Positions 33,658 through 44,205 of a DNA stretch of 44,279 nucleotides are shown here, one piece after another. The DNA is from Massilia sp. ZL223 (lineage in GTDB: Bacteria; Pseudomonadota; Gammaproteobacteria; Burkholderiales; Burkholderiaceae_D). Location of the stretch: NCBI RefSeq assembly GCF_018119395.1, contig NZ_JAGPWD010000045.1, positions 1 through 44,279 of the forward strand, written 5' to 3'. Under the pieces are notes generated by a model, which worked only from the letters and a program-made list of their open reading frames with translations, made no database searches and had not been told where the DNA came from. The translations under genes and the position numbers were made by a program. The stretch's first letter is position 1. Each line of letters starts with the position of its first letter.

Positions 33658-34647
33658 ATGCATCCTTCCGAGGTTTTATTCCAGGGCAAACGCCAGCCGC
33701 TCCTGCTCCCCGCCTGCGATCACTACGCCGGCTCGGAGAAGCTGATGCGCAAATCGATGGCCCTGCAACAAGAGCTTGGGCCCGTCTTCGACATCACCTT
33801 CGACTGCGAGGACGGCGCCGCCGCCGGCAGCGAAGCCGGGCATGCCGCCCTGGTGGCGTCCCTGCTGAATAGCGAAGACAACCGCTTCAACCGCATCGGC
33901 GCGCGCGTGCACGAGCCGGGCAGCCCCCATTTCGAGCACGACGTCGCCACCATCGTGGGCGCCGCCGCGCCGCGCCTGGCCTTCGTGATGCTGCCCAAGG
34001 TGAGCAGCGCCATGGAAGTGGCGCGCGCCATCGACCTGATCAACCAGCACGCCGCGCCGAGCGGCCGCAGCGACCTGCCGGTGCACGTGCTGATCGAGAC
34101 CCACGGCGCCCTGCGCGAGGCCTACGACATCGCCGCCCTGCCCCAGGTCGAATCGCTGTCCTTCGGCATCATGGATTTCGTGTCCGCCCACTACGGCGCG
34201 ATTCCCGCCGGCGCCATGCGCACTCCGGGCCAGTTCACCCACCCGCTGGTGGTGCGCGCCAAGCTCGAGATGGTCGCCGCCTGCCACGCGCACGGCAAGG
34301 TCCCGTCGCACAACGTGACCACCGACATCAAGGACAGCGCGATCGTCGCCAACGACGCCCAGCGCGCGGCCGCCGAGTTCGGCTTCACCCGCATGTGGAG
34401 CATCCACCCCGACCAGATCAAGGCGATCCTGAAGGCCTTCACGCCGCGCCTGTCGGAAGTGAACGAGGCGACCAACATCCTGAGCGAGGCCATGGCGGCC
34501 GGCTGGGGACCGATCGCCCACCATGGCCGCTTGCACGACCGCGCGAGCTATCGCTATTATTGGACGGTGTTGCAGCGCGCTAAGCTGGCTGGCCTTGCGC
34601 TGCCCGAAGCCGCGGCGGCCATCGTCAACCACACGGAAGCCTCCTGA
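33658..34647 (+). CDS. HpcH/HpaI aldolase / CitE-like CoA-ester lyase
   Basis: A 329-residue TIM-barrel protein of the citrate lyase beta / malyl-CoA lyase superfamily. Motifs are FDCEDGAAAGSE (Mg-binding Glu/Asp), RIGARVHEPGS, FVMLPKVSSA, VLIETHGALREA and SIHPDQIKAI. These enzymes cleave or hydrolyse acyl-CoAs such as malyl-CoA or citramalyl-CoA. The companion citrate lyase subunits CitD/CitF are absent, so a citrate lyase role is unlikely; a malyl-CoA lyase or thioesterase role beside mdh is plausible. It overlaps the next gene by 1 nt (TGATG). Confidence 0.88.
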   Translation: MHPSEVLFQGKRQPLLLPACDHYAGSEKLMRKSMALQQELGPVFDITFDCEDGAAAGSEAGHAALVASLLNSEDNRFNRIGARVHEPGSPHFEHDVATIVGAAAPRLAFVMLPKVSSAMEVARAIDLINQHAAPSGRSDLPVHVLIETHGALREAYDIAALPQVESLSFGIMDFVSAHYGAIPAGAMRTPGQFTHPLVVRAKLEMVAACHAHGKVPSHNVTTDIKDSAIVANDAQRAAAEFGFTRMWSIHPDQIKAILKAFTPRLSEVNEATNILSEAMAAGWGPIAHHGRLHDRASYRYYWTVLQRAKLAGLALPEAAAAIVNHTEAS

Positions 34648-35207
34648 TGTCCACCCAACTGTCCAAACTCCTTGCCGCCGGCGCTTTCGCGTTCGCGGCC
34701 GCCGGCGTATGCGCGCCGGCCACCGCCGCCCCCGCCGACAAGCACCCGAAGGCGGAAGCCGTCCTGAAAGCGCAGGCCAAGAAATCCAAGTCCAAAGCGA
34801 AGAAAGCCAAGGCCGGCGCCGCCGGCGCGGCCGCGGCCGCCGCGGCATCCGCCGAGCCCACCGTCGATCCGAGCAATCCGGAGCAGGCCGAGCCGGACAT
34901 CACCGATACGATCGTCACCGAATACGCTTGTGAACTTAACAACAAGGTCACGATCTACACCAACGAAAAAGACGATGCCCACATCGCCCTGCGCTGGAAG
35001 AAGCGCCTGCACCGCCTGGCGCGGGTGGGCACGACGACCGGCGCGCAGCGCTTCGAAAACCCCTTTTGGGGCTTGATCTGGATTGGCATTCCGGCCAAGG
35101 GCATCCTGCTGGATTCCCGCCTGAACCGCCAGCTGGCCAACGAGTGCAAGACCCCCCAACAGGCGGCGCCCATCGTGGCTTCGTCGCCCGAGGAAAAGAA
35201 AAGCTGA
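34647..35207 (+). CDS. Secreted Lys/Ala-rich protein with MliC-like C-terminal domain
   Basis: A 186-residue exported protein. Signal peptide ends near ATAA; a Lys/Ala-rich linker follows (about 35-68, KAQAKKSKSKAKKAKAG, then poly-Ala). The C-terminal ~90 residues resemble MliC/PliC lysozyme inhibitors: YACELNNKVTIYTN, a small strand pattern, TTTGAQRFENPFWGLIWIG, PAKGILLD and a closing Cys (ANEC), with the two Cys positioned for the family disulfide. Assignment is by eye and moderate. Translationally coupled to the lyase and 76 bp upstream of acnA. Confidence 0.65.
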   Translation: MSTQLSKLLAAGAFAFAAAGVCAPATAAPADKHPKAEAVLKAQAKKSKSKAKKAKAGAAGAAAAAAASAEPTVDPSNPEQAEPDITDTIVTEYACELNNKVTIYTNEKDDAHIALRWKKRLHRLARVGTTTGAQRFENPFWGLIWIGIPAKGILLDSRLNRQLANECKTPQQAAPIVASSPEEKKS

Positions 35208-35283
35208 TTCGCGGCCAGCATCGCCGCGCATTGCCTGATGTTATTGATAGTGAAATAACAAAATCCCCACTGAAGGAGAGATT

Positions 35284-37992
<2,709 letters not shown>

Positions 37993-38011
37993 GCTGGACT
38001 GCTGAAGTGAA

Positions 38012-38046
38012 AAGGGCCGGAACCTGAGAAGGTTCCGGCCTTTTTG
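38012..38046 (+). terminator. Rho-independent terminator of acnA
   Basis: GGCCGGAACC (38015-38024), loop TGAGAA, GGTTCCGGCC (38031-38040), then five Ts. Textbook form, 23 nt past the acnA stop. Confidence 0.95.
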
Positions 38047-38074
38047 TCTTGGACACGGCGCTTGCGGCCGCCAA

Positions 38075-38106
38075 TAAAAAAGCCCTGCCGATCCTGCCGG
38101 CAGGGC
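38075..38106 (-). terminator. Rho-independent terminator, minus strand
   Basis: Minus-strand hairpin GCCCTGCCG / CGGCAGGGC (38082-38090 with 38098-38106, 7-nt loop) followed by six to seven Ts. No annotated minus-strand gene precedes it, so it is taken as the end of the candidate small RNA. Confidence 0.85.
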
Positions 38107-38217
38107 GAATCCGGTTGCCCGGCGGGGGTGGTACTCGACCGGCACTTTGGCGCGAGGCCCTTCCTGCTCATGAAGCAGAACGCATCCGCCAGCCAAACCG
38201 CATAATAAATGAGAACG
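38075..38217 (-). ncRNA. Candidate Fur-repressed small RNA (RyhB/PrrF/NrrF/BrrF-like)
   Basis: About 140 nt on the minus strand between two plus-strand genes, framed by a sigma70-type promoter with Fur box and an intrinsic terminator. The only in-frame coding option, 78 codons, runs through two terminator hairpins and looks noncoding. The RNA has a UUCUGCUUCAUGAG segment near nt 40-53 and an ACCACCCCC stretch that could pair with Shine-Dalgarno regions. The UUCUGCUUCA portion can pair 9 of 10 positions with acnA UGAAGGAGAG. Known iron-responsive small RNAs repress aconitase and succinate dehydrogenase when Fur is inactive. Homology to BrrF/NrrF is not shown. Confidence 0.68.
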
Positions 38218-38252
38218 ATTCCCATTATCGTTTAATATGGCGAGGTTGGCAA
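38207..38252 (-). promoter_or_regulatory. Fur box and promoter of the candidate small RNA
   Basis: Minus strand: -35 TTGCCA (38247-38252), 17-bp spacer, -10 GATAAT (38224-38229). The Fur-like box GATAATGGGAATCGTTCTC (38229-38211) matches the 19-bp consensus at 15 positions and covers the -10 and start site near 38217, so Fur-Fe2+ should repress it. Confidence 0.82.
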
Positions 38253-38403
38253 GCGTCCCTCTCCACGACCGCGTCGGACAATGGATGTTGCCTGCGTGTT
38301 CATGACATGTGGCCGAATCAACTACAATACCGGGGGTAAGGGTTTATGATGACCCCCATGGACTTTCGATCCACACTTCATTGACAAGAGACCCCTTAGC
38401 GCC
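38253..38403 (+). promoter_or_regulatory. Upstream region of the DUF2863 gene
   Basis: It holds TACAAT at 38323-38328 as a possible -10 box and a GGGGGT / ACCCCC hairpin (38332-38357) shortly before the start codon. No convincing Shine-Dalgarno is seen, so the hairpin might affect translation. Confidence 0.35.
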
Positions 38404-39657
38404 ATGCGTCGTCCATCCAAAGATTCATCTCCTAAACTATCCGCAGAAAGCCAGCGCCTCGTCAGCATCTCGCAAGCCATCATGCAGGCTGCGAGCCGCG
38501 TCGAGGAACGGGCCTGGGAACGCCAACTGGACACGCAACTGCAGAAACTGCTCAAGACCAACCACCAGGAGAGCATCGACCTGGCCCTGAACGTCCTGTT
38601 CAAGGACGACCTTGGCGCCTACGACGTCCTGATGGATACCGTCGAAGCCGTCAGCGAGTCGGCCTCGATGGTCGAGCAGCAGGACGGCGGCGACGTGACC
38701 TGGCAGGCCCTGCTGGTCGCAGCGCCGATCCTGGCCTGGACCCGCTTCTCTATCGCGACCGGGAACATCCCGAGCGAACTGCTGAACACGCTGTCCGCGC
38801 ACTTCTCGGGCCACCTGCTGGCCGAAGGCACGCGCCTGGCCATTGCTCCCACCCTATATTCGATCGACCAGCTGCCGCGCACCCACGCCGAGACCTATGC
38901 GCTGACCCACAAGCTGGCCGCGGCCGCGCACAAGGGCGGCACCATCAAGCCCGCCGCGCGCGAAGCCGAGACCGCGCCCTTCCTGGCCGACACCCGCTAC
39001 CTGCTGGTGGCCGTCGTCGCGCCGCAGGGCGCGCCGCTGTTCCGCTGGCAGGAGCCGCAGCACCACACCCACTTCGCCGAAGAGCGCAACCGCGCGCTTG
39101 AGCAGTGGCGCGCCCAGGCCACGGCCAATGTCGCGCGCCTGCTGCCGGGCTGCGGCATCGAGCTGCTGCTGCCGGAAGCGTATTACGTGGCCTGCCGCGA
39201 AGCCGACAAGCTGATCCGTCCGATCTCGATCCGCGCCGCCGTGCATTACCTGACCAACACGCTGGGCGTGGAAGCCTCGGACCTGCGCGCCGTGATCGCC
39301 GGCTTCGGCGAAGAAGCCTCGGACATCCAGATCGACGAGTACCGCGTCTCCTTCACCATGCGCCAGAGCCCGGACGTGGTGTACGGCATCGTCTGGCCGC
39401 TGTACGGCCAGGAAGACGAGAACGGCACGCCGATGGAAGGCCCGCTCGCGGCCGGCCCGACGCCGCTGACCCCGATCAACGAGATCGTCGCCCACCTGAA
39501 CGATGCGGGCATCGCCCACATCAAGCGGATCAACGAGCGCTATGTCGCCGAGTACTGCGACGACTGCGGCGCGCCGCTGTTCGCCGATCCGACCGGTGAG
39601 CTGGTCCACGCCGAAATGCCGGAAGACGCGCCGACCGGCACCGAGCACTTCCATTGA
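38404..39657 (+). CDS. DUF2863 family protein
   Basis: A 417-residue soluble protein matching the DUF2863 family known from Burkholderiales, function unknown. The N-terminus is basic and helical (RRPSKDSSPKLSAESQRLV). Long conserved blocks include LAWTRFSIATGNIP, LPRTHAETYAL and the C-terminal YCDDCGAPLFADP with a Cys pair (CDDC). No signal peptide. An intrinsic terminator follows immediately. Confidence 0.88.
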   Translation: MRRPSKDSSPKLSAESQRLVSISQAIMQAASRVEERAWERQLDTQLQKLLKTNHQESIDLALNVLFKDDLGAYDVLMDTVEAVSESASMVEQQDGGDVTWQALLVAAPILAWTRFSIATGNIPSELLNTLSAHFSGHLLAEGTRLAIAPTLYSIDQLPRTHAETYALTHKLAAAAHKGGTIKPAAREAETAPFLADTRYLLVAVVAPQGAPLFRWQEPQHHTHFAEERNRALEQWRAQATANVARLLPGCGIELLLPEAYYVACREADKLIRPISIRAAVHYLTNTLGVEASDLRAVIAGFGEEASDIQIDEYRVSFTMRQSPDVVYGIVWPLYGQEDENGTPMEGPLAAGPTPLTPINEIVAHLNDAGIAHIKRINERYVAEYCDDCGAPLFADPTGELVHAEMPEDAPTGTEHFH

Positions 39658-39665
39658 CAATGCAG

Positions 39666-39698
39666 GCGCCCCCGGGAACCGGGGGCGCTTCATTTTTC
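39666..39698 (+). terminator. Rho-independent terminator after the DUF2863 gene
   Basis: GCGCCCCCGG / CCGGGGGCGC (10-bp stem, loop GAA), then TTCATTTTT. It ends 6 nt before the GNAT start codon, so the acetyltransferase is read past it only by readthrough or from another start. Confidence 0.85.
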
Positions 39699-39703
39699 CT
39701 GCC

Positions 39704-40207
39704 ATGATCGACCTGCACATCCGTCCCGAACGGCCCGCCGATGCGGCATCGATCGCCGCCCTGCTCTACGCCGCCTTCGCCGGCAACCAGCACAGCAATC
39801 ACACCGAACACCAGATCGTCGAGCGCCTGCGCGCCGGCGGCCGCCTGGCCGTGTCGCTGGCCGCCCTGCTGCCCGATGGCCGGCTGGTCGGGCATGTCGC
39901 CTTCTCCAAGGTGACTATCGATGGGCGCGACGAAGACTGGTATGGGCTGGGGCCGCTCGCGGTGCTGCCGCAGGCGCAAGGCCAGGGCGTCGGCGCGGCC
40001 CTGGTCGAGGCCGGATTGTCGGTCTTGCGCCGCAAGGGCGCGCGCGGCTGCGTGGTGCTGGGCGAGCCGGCGTATTACTGCCGCTTCGGCTTCGCGCAGG
40101 ATGCGGGCTTGCGCTACCCGGGGCCGCCGCCGGAGTACTTCATGGCCCTGCCGTTCGCTGGTCCGGCGCCGCAAGGCGTGGTCGCCTACGACGGCGCGTT
40201 CGCCTGA
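39704..40207 (+). CDS. GNAT-family N-acetyltransferase (YhbS-like)
   Basis: A 167-residue acetyltransferase. The acetyl-CoA pyrophosphate loop is PQAQGQGVGAALVEAG (Q/R-x-x-G-x-G/A), the preceding strand GLGPLAVL. The N-terminal segment IRPERPADAASIAALLYAAF and the C-terminal YYCRFGFAQDAGLRYPGPP match the YhbS type. Substrate unknown. The ATG lies directly behind a terminator. Confidence 0.88.
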   Translation: MIDLHIRPERPADAASIAALLYAAFAGNQHSNHTEHQIVERLRAGGRLAVSLAALLPDGRLVGHVAFSKVTIDGRDEDWYGLGPLAVLPQAQGQGVGAALVEAGLSVLRRKGARGCVVLGEPAYYCRFGFAQDAGLRYPGPPPEYFMALPFAGPAPQGVVAYDGAFA

Positions 40208-40290
40208 GATACACCAAGTCCACCTTCCTCCAAGGACCGGGCCATGAAGCGCTCACGCTTCGCATGGCAGTGTGGAGAAGCCGCAGCTAC

Positions 40291-40743
40291 TTAGCGCCGA
40301 GTCCCCCGCGCTTCAGGGACGTCCGATACCATCTTGTCGTGATAGGCGATGGTGCAGGCCCGCACCCCACACAGGATTCCGAGACCGAAAGCCAGCGGTA
40401 AGCAGTCGCTGACGGACAATGCCGGCCCGAAGACCATCCGGCTGATCACCGTACCGAGACCTGAGGCAAGCATGAAGTAGCCGCCGAAGTGGAAGAATTG
40501 CAGCGGCTCCCGCAGGAGAAACGGGTTGATCGACCAGTCGGGATAGCGCCAGGTTGTTGCCGACAACGGGTTGAATCGCTGAAAGCCAACCACGCCGAGC
40601 AGGGCCACTATCCCGAAGACGAACACCGCGATCAGGAACAGAACCGGCATGTCTTCGGTCTGCTCCGGTGGGGTGGAAGGAAACGCCGATGCAACGAGCG
40701 TCGCAGCAATCAATGCCAGGCGGATAGTGGTCCATTTCGACAT
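40291..40743 (-). CDS. Hypothetical multi-span membrane protein
   Basis: A 150-residue protein not recognised. ATG 40743 is chosen because GAGGAG is well spaced and an N-terminal signal/anchor (WTTIRLALIAATLVASAF) follows. Hydrophobic helices lie at about 33-55 (VLFLIAVFVFGIVALLGVV), 85-105 (FFHFGGYFMLASGLG) and 115-135 (LPLAFGLGILCGV). The C-terminus is short and charged. It is transcribed convergently with the GNAT gene and divergently from the C-N hydrolase. Confidence 0.65.
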   Translation of the reverse strand: MSKWTTIRLALIAATLVASAFPSTPPEQTEDMPVLFLIAVFVFGIVALLGVVGFQRFNPLSATTWRYPDWSINPFLLREPLQFFHFGGYFMLASGLGTVISRMVFGPALSVSDCLPLAFGLGILCGVRACTIAYHDKMVSDVPEARGTRR

Positions 40744-40949
40744 GATCAGCTCCTCGCTTGTCTTGCGCCCGCACCCCAGACTTGGGGATAGCGATGCGCA
40801 GCGTACCTCAATGCCGATGTCTGGTGCGAGTCCTGTCGGGCTCATCCTCGCATTCAACTCATCCGGTGACAAGGGCTCCAGCGTAAAATCATGCATTGCT
40901 GAACGCACGGCTGCATGACAGCCTGTATCTAGCCTTTCCCAGACCATAC

Positions 40950-41747
40950 ATGCCTACGATGACCAAGCCCGTTTTCGCCGCCGCGCAATGCAGTGTGCGC
41001 GCCGGCGACCTTGCCGAGAATATCCAGCGCCATCTCGTCTTCATGCACGCCGCACGCCGGCATGGCGTACGCTTCCTCGTCTTCCCCGAGCTGTCGCTGA
41101 CCGGCTACGAGCCCGCCCTGGCCGACGCGCTCGCCCAGCAGGAGGACACGGCGCTCCTGGAGCCCTTGCGCAGCCTGGCGCAGGACGCCGCGATGACGAC
41201 CGTGGTCGGGCTGCCGCTGCGCTCCGCCGCCCATGACAAGCCGCTCGTCGCCGCCTTCATCCTGCATGCCGACGGCAACATGACGGTGCATGTCAAGCAG
41301 CACCTGCACACCGGCGAAGAGATGTATTTCAGCCCCGGCGACGGCGGGCCCATGCTCGAGGTGAGCGGCATCCCGACCGCCCTGTCGATCTGCGCGGACT
41401 TCGGCCAGCCGTCGCACGCGGAAGCGGCCGCCGCCGCGGGCGCGCAAGTGTATGCGGCGAGCGTCCTGATCGGCGAGGGAGGCTATCCGACCGACAGCAC
41501 GATCCTGCGCGGCTACGCGGAACAGCATCGCATGGCGGTGCTGCTGGCGAACCACGGCGGGCCGACTGGAGGCTGGACCTCGGCCGGGCGCAGCGCGTTC
41601 TGGGATGAACGCGGCGCGCTGGTCGCCGCCGCGTCGGGGGCAGGCGATCAATTGCTTCTTGTTTCGCGCGGCAACATGGGATGGGTCGGATCGACCGTTT
41701 CCGTAGAGGTAGGCGTCCCTAGCGAAGAGGCTGGGCTGGCGCCCTGA
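40950..41747 (+). CDS. Carbon-nitrogen hydrolase (nitrilase superfamily)
   Basis: A 265-residue amidase-type protein. The catalytic triad is Glu47 (FPELSLTGYE), Lys116 (VKQHLHTGEE) and Cys148 (SICADFGQ). The closing active-site region includes RMAVLLANHGGP. Substrate unknown (amide, nitrile or carbamoyl). Start could be ATG 40950 or 40959. The 3' end overlaps the convergent LysR gene by 29 bp. Confidence 0.88.
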   Translation: MPTMTKPVFAAAQCSVRAGDLAENIQRHLVFMHAARRHGVRFLVFPELSLTGYEPALADALAQQEDTALLEPLRSLAQDAAMTTVVGLPLRSAAHDKPLVAAFILHADGNMTVHVKQHLHTGEEMYFSPGDGGPMLEVSGIPTALSICADFGQPSHAEAAAAAGAQVYAASVLIGEGGYPTDSTILRGYAEQHRMAVLLANHGGPTGGWTSAGRSAFWDERGALVAAASGAGDQLLLVSRGNMGWVGSTVSVEVGVPSEEAGLAP

Positions 41748-42663
41748 ACTGCTCCGCCAAGCCCTGCGCGCGGAAACGCTCCACCACGAACTCCACGAAT
41801 GCCCGCGTCTTCGCGGGCAGCAGCCGCCGGCTCGAGTAGTAGATGCACAATGGACGCGCTTGTGCGTGCCAGTCCGGCATCAGGTGCACCAACTCGCCGC
41901 TGCGCAGGAAGGGCAGCGCGTGCGGCGCCGGCAGCAGCGCCACGCCCATGCCCGCAGCGGCGGCGGCCGCCATCGCTTCAGGATCGTCGCAGACCGCCGC
42001 CGCGCGGAACTCTACGGGCACTTGTTCGTCGCCCGCCTCGGTGCGCAGGGTCCAGCTGTACAGCCTGCCGGTGCGGATGGCGCGCCGCGCGATCCCGTCG
42101 TGGGCCGCCAGCTCGTGCGGCGTGTGCGGCGTGCCGCGCCGGGCGAGATAAGCCGGCGCTGCGGTCACGATGATCGGCACCTGGGTCAGCTCGCGCGCGA
42201 TTACGCCTTCGCTCAGCTCGATCCCGCCGCCGATGGCCACGTCGAAACCTTCGCCCACCAGGTCGACCTGGCGGTTCTCCAGATACAGGTCGGGCACGAT
42301 CGCCGGATAGCGCTCGCGGAAAGCTTCCAGCATCGGCACGAAATAGGTGCGGCCGACGGCCGGCGCCATGCTCACCTTGAGCGTGCCCGCAGGATGGGCC
42401 GCTGCCTCCCGCGCGGCCAGCACCGCTCCTTCGATCTGGCGCCACGGTTCCGCCACTTCACGCAGGAACTGCTCGCCCTCCTCGGTCAGGCGCAGCTGGC
42501 GCGTGGTGCGCTGGAACAGGCGCACGCCAAGCTGGCGCTCGAGCGCGGCGACGTTTTTGCTGACTGCGGCCGGCGTCATGCCGAGCCGGCGGGCGGCGGC
42601 GGAAAAGCCGCGCTCCTCGGCGCTGTAGATGAAGGAAACCAAGTGGCTGATCGATTCGAGCAT
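41719..42663 (-). CDS. LysR-family transcriptional regulator
   Basis: A 314-residue LysR regulator. The N-terminal winged helix (EERGFSAAARRLGMTPAAVSKNVAALERQLG) precedes a substrate-binding domain with PAGTLKVSMAPAVGRTYFVPMLEAF. It is divergent from an SDR gene, the usual sign of control of that gene. A 10-bp perfect inverted repeat separated by 24 bp lies between them. Its stop end overlaps the hydrolase. Confidence 0.94.
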   Translation of the reverse strand: MLESISHLVSFIYSAEERGFSAAARRLGMTPAAVSKNVAALERQLGVRLFQRTTRQLRLTEEGEQFLREVAEPWRQIEGAVLAAREAAAHPAGTLKVSMAPAVGRTYFVPMLEAFRERYPAIVPDLYLENRQVDLVGEGFDVAIGGGIELSEGVIARELTQVPIIVTAAPAYLARRGTPHTPHELAAHDGIARRAIRTGRLYSWTLRTEAGDEQVPVEFRAAAVCDDPEAMAAAAAAGMGVALLPAPHALPFLRSGELVHLMPDWHAQARPLCIYYSSRRLLPAKTRAFVEFVVERFRAQGLAEQFRAPAQPLR

Positions 42664-42680
42664 GCCTCCATTTTATACCT

Positions 42681-42724
42681 GGAGTTGAAAGTATTTCGAC
42701 AATCGCCCGGCTAGTTTCAACTCC
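42681..42724. promoter_or_regulatory. Inverted repeat GGAGTTGAAA-N24-TTTCAACTCC
   Basis: Perfect 10-bp arms (42681-42690 and 42715-42724) in the LysR-SDR divergent promoter region. The arm spacing suits binding of a LysR tetramer and the left arm lies 17 bp from the regulator start. Likely the LysR operator. Confidence 0.7.
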
Positions 42725-42773
42725 CGGTCAGGGCAATACTGATGTTCACCAACCATCCCACCAGGAGAACATC

Positions 42774-43514
42774 ATGCAAAACCTTCAGAACAAAGTCGCC
42801 TTCGTCACCGGCGGTTCGCGCGGCATCGGCGCCGCCATCGTGCGCCGCCTGGCGCTCGAGGGCGCCACCGTCGCCCTCACCTACCAGAGCTCGGCCGACG
42901 CGGCGCAAGCCCTGGTGAGCGAGATCGAAGCCGGCGGCGGCCGCGCGCTCGCCATCCGCAGCGACGCCGGCGACCCGGCCGCACTCCAGGAAGCCATCGA
43001 CCAGGCGGCGGACCGCTTCGGCCGCATCAACATCCTGGTCAACAATGCGGGCGTGCTGCACCTGGGCCCGGTGGACGAGTTCGCACTCGAGAACTTCGAC
43101 AACACGATCGCCGTCAACGTGCGCGCGGTGTTCGTCGGCCTCAAGGCCGCGCTGCGGCACATGGGCGAAGGCGGACGCATCGTCAACATCGGCAGCGTCA
43201 ACGCATTCCGCGTGCCCTTCGCCGGCGCTGCCGTGTACGCGATGAGCAAGTCCGCGCTGAGCGGACTCGTCAAGGGACTGGCGCGCGACCTGGGTCCGCG
43301 CGGCATCACTATCAACAACGTCCTGCCGGGGCCGGTGGACACCGACATGAACCCGGAGAACACGGATTTCGGCGCCTCGCTGCACGGTTTGATGGCCCTG
43401 CCGCGCCACGGACGCCCGGAAGAAATCGCCTCGATGGTGGCCTACCTGGCCGGCCCCGAATCCGCCTTCGTGACCGGCGCGGATCTGGCAGTCGATGGCG
43501 GTTTCGGCGCCTGA
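42774..43514 (+). CDS. SDR-family NAD(P)-dependent oxidoreductase
   Basis: A 246-residue classical short-chain dehydrogenase. Cofactor loop VTGGSRGIGAAIV, NNAG motif (LVNNAG), catalytic Ser in NIGSVNAFR and Y-x3-K (YAMSKSAL), and the SDR tail GPESAFVTGADLAVDGGF. Glycine-rich loop and Arg in GGSR suggest NADP preference. Substrate unknown. Likely regulated by the divergent LysR. Confidence 0.94.
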   Translation: MQNLQNKVAFVTGGSRGIGAAIVRRLALEGATVALTYQSSADAAQALVSEIEAGGGRALAIRSDAGDPAALQEAIDQAADRFGRINILVNNAGVLHLGPVDEFALENFDNTIAVNVRAVFVGLKAALRHMGEGGRIVNIGSVNAFRVPFAGAAVYAMSKSALSGLVKGLARDLGPRGITINNVLPGPVDTDMNPENTDFGASLHGLMALPRHGRPEEIASMVAYLAGPESAFVTGADLAVDGGFGA

Positions 43515-43524
43515 ACCGCCGAGC

Positions 43525-44205
43525 TCAGGTCTCGGCCCACTGGCGCAGCAGGTTGTGATAGTGGGCCGTCAGCGCCACCGTCTCCTGGCAATCGCCCAGG
43601 CGGGCGCGCAGGGATTCGATGGTGCGGTCCAGCTCGTACAGCATGCTGCGCCGGGTGTCGTCGCGGATCATGCTCTGGGTCCAGAAAAAGCTGCAGATGC
43701 GCTCGCCCTGCGTGACGGGTTCCACCCGGTGCACGCTGGTCGAGGGATAGACGATCAGGTCGCCCGCGTCGAGCTTGACCTCGTGTTCGCCGTAGGTGTC
43801 CTGCACCACGAGTTCCCCGCCCTCGTATTCTTCCGGTGCCGACAGGAACAGGGTGCCGGAGACGTCGGTGCGCAGCATGCCGCTTGCGCCCGGCACCACG
43901 CGCACCGCGCCGTCGACATGGTTCCCATAGTGCTCGCCCACGCCATAGCGGTTGAACAGCGGCGGCATCGAACGCACCGGCAGGACGGCGGCGAAGAACA
44001 TGGCGTTGCGCGCCAGCGCCGCCTGCACGATGGCGGACAGCTCGCGCGCCTCCGGCGAGGCTTCCGGCAGCTGCCGGTTGCGCTTGACCTGGCCACCCTG
44101 CGCACCCACGGTGGCACGGCCGTCCTGCCAGTCGCTGCGATCCAGCCTGGCGCGGATGCCGCGCAGTTCGTCCTGGGTGAGCACGTTCGGGATATGCAGG
44201 AGCAT
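43525..44205 (-). CDS. Fe(II)/2-oxoglutarate dioxygenase, PiuC/PKHD-type
   Basis: A 226-residue PKHD-type hydroxylase of the PiuC/YbiX family. The facial triad is H-x-D in YGNHVDGAVR and a distal His in STSVHRVEPV, with the 2-oxoglutarate Arg in GERICSFFW. PiuC genes are often Fur-regulated and sit beside TonB siderophore receptors; the receptor would lie beyond the window edge. GAAAGGA precedes the ATG. Its stop is 10 bp from the convergent SDR stop. Confidence 0.93.
   Translation of the reverse strand: MLLHIPNVLTQDELRGIRARLDRSDWQDGRATVGAQGGQVKRNRQLPEASPEARELSAIVQAALARNAMFFAAVLPVRSMPPLFNRYGVGEHYGNHVDGAVRVVPGASGMLRTDVSGTLFLSAPEEYEGGELVVQDTYGEHEVKLDAGDLIVYPSTSVHRVEPVTQGERICSFFWTQSMIRDDTRRSMLYELDRTIESLRARLGDCQETVALTAHYHNLLRQWAET

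Noticed and set aside
33658..34647. Citrate lyase beta subunit (citE) proper
   Set aside because: No citD, citF or citC nearby; single CitE-like proteins commonly act on malyl- or citramalyl-CoA.
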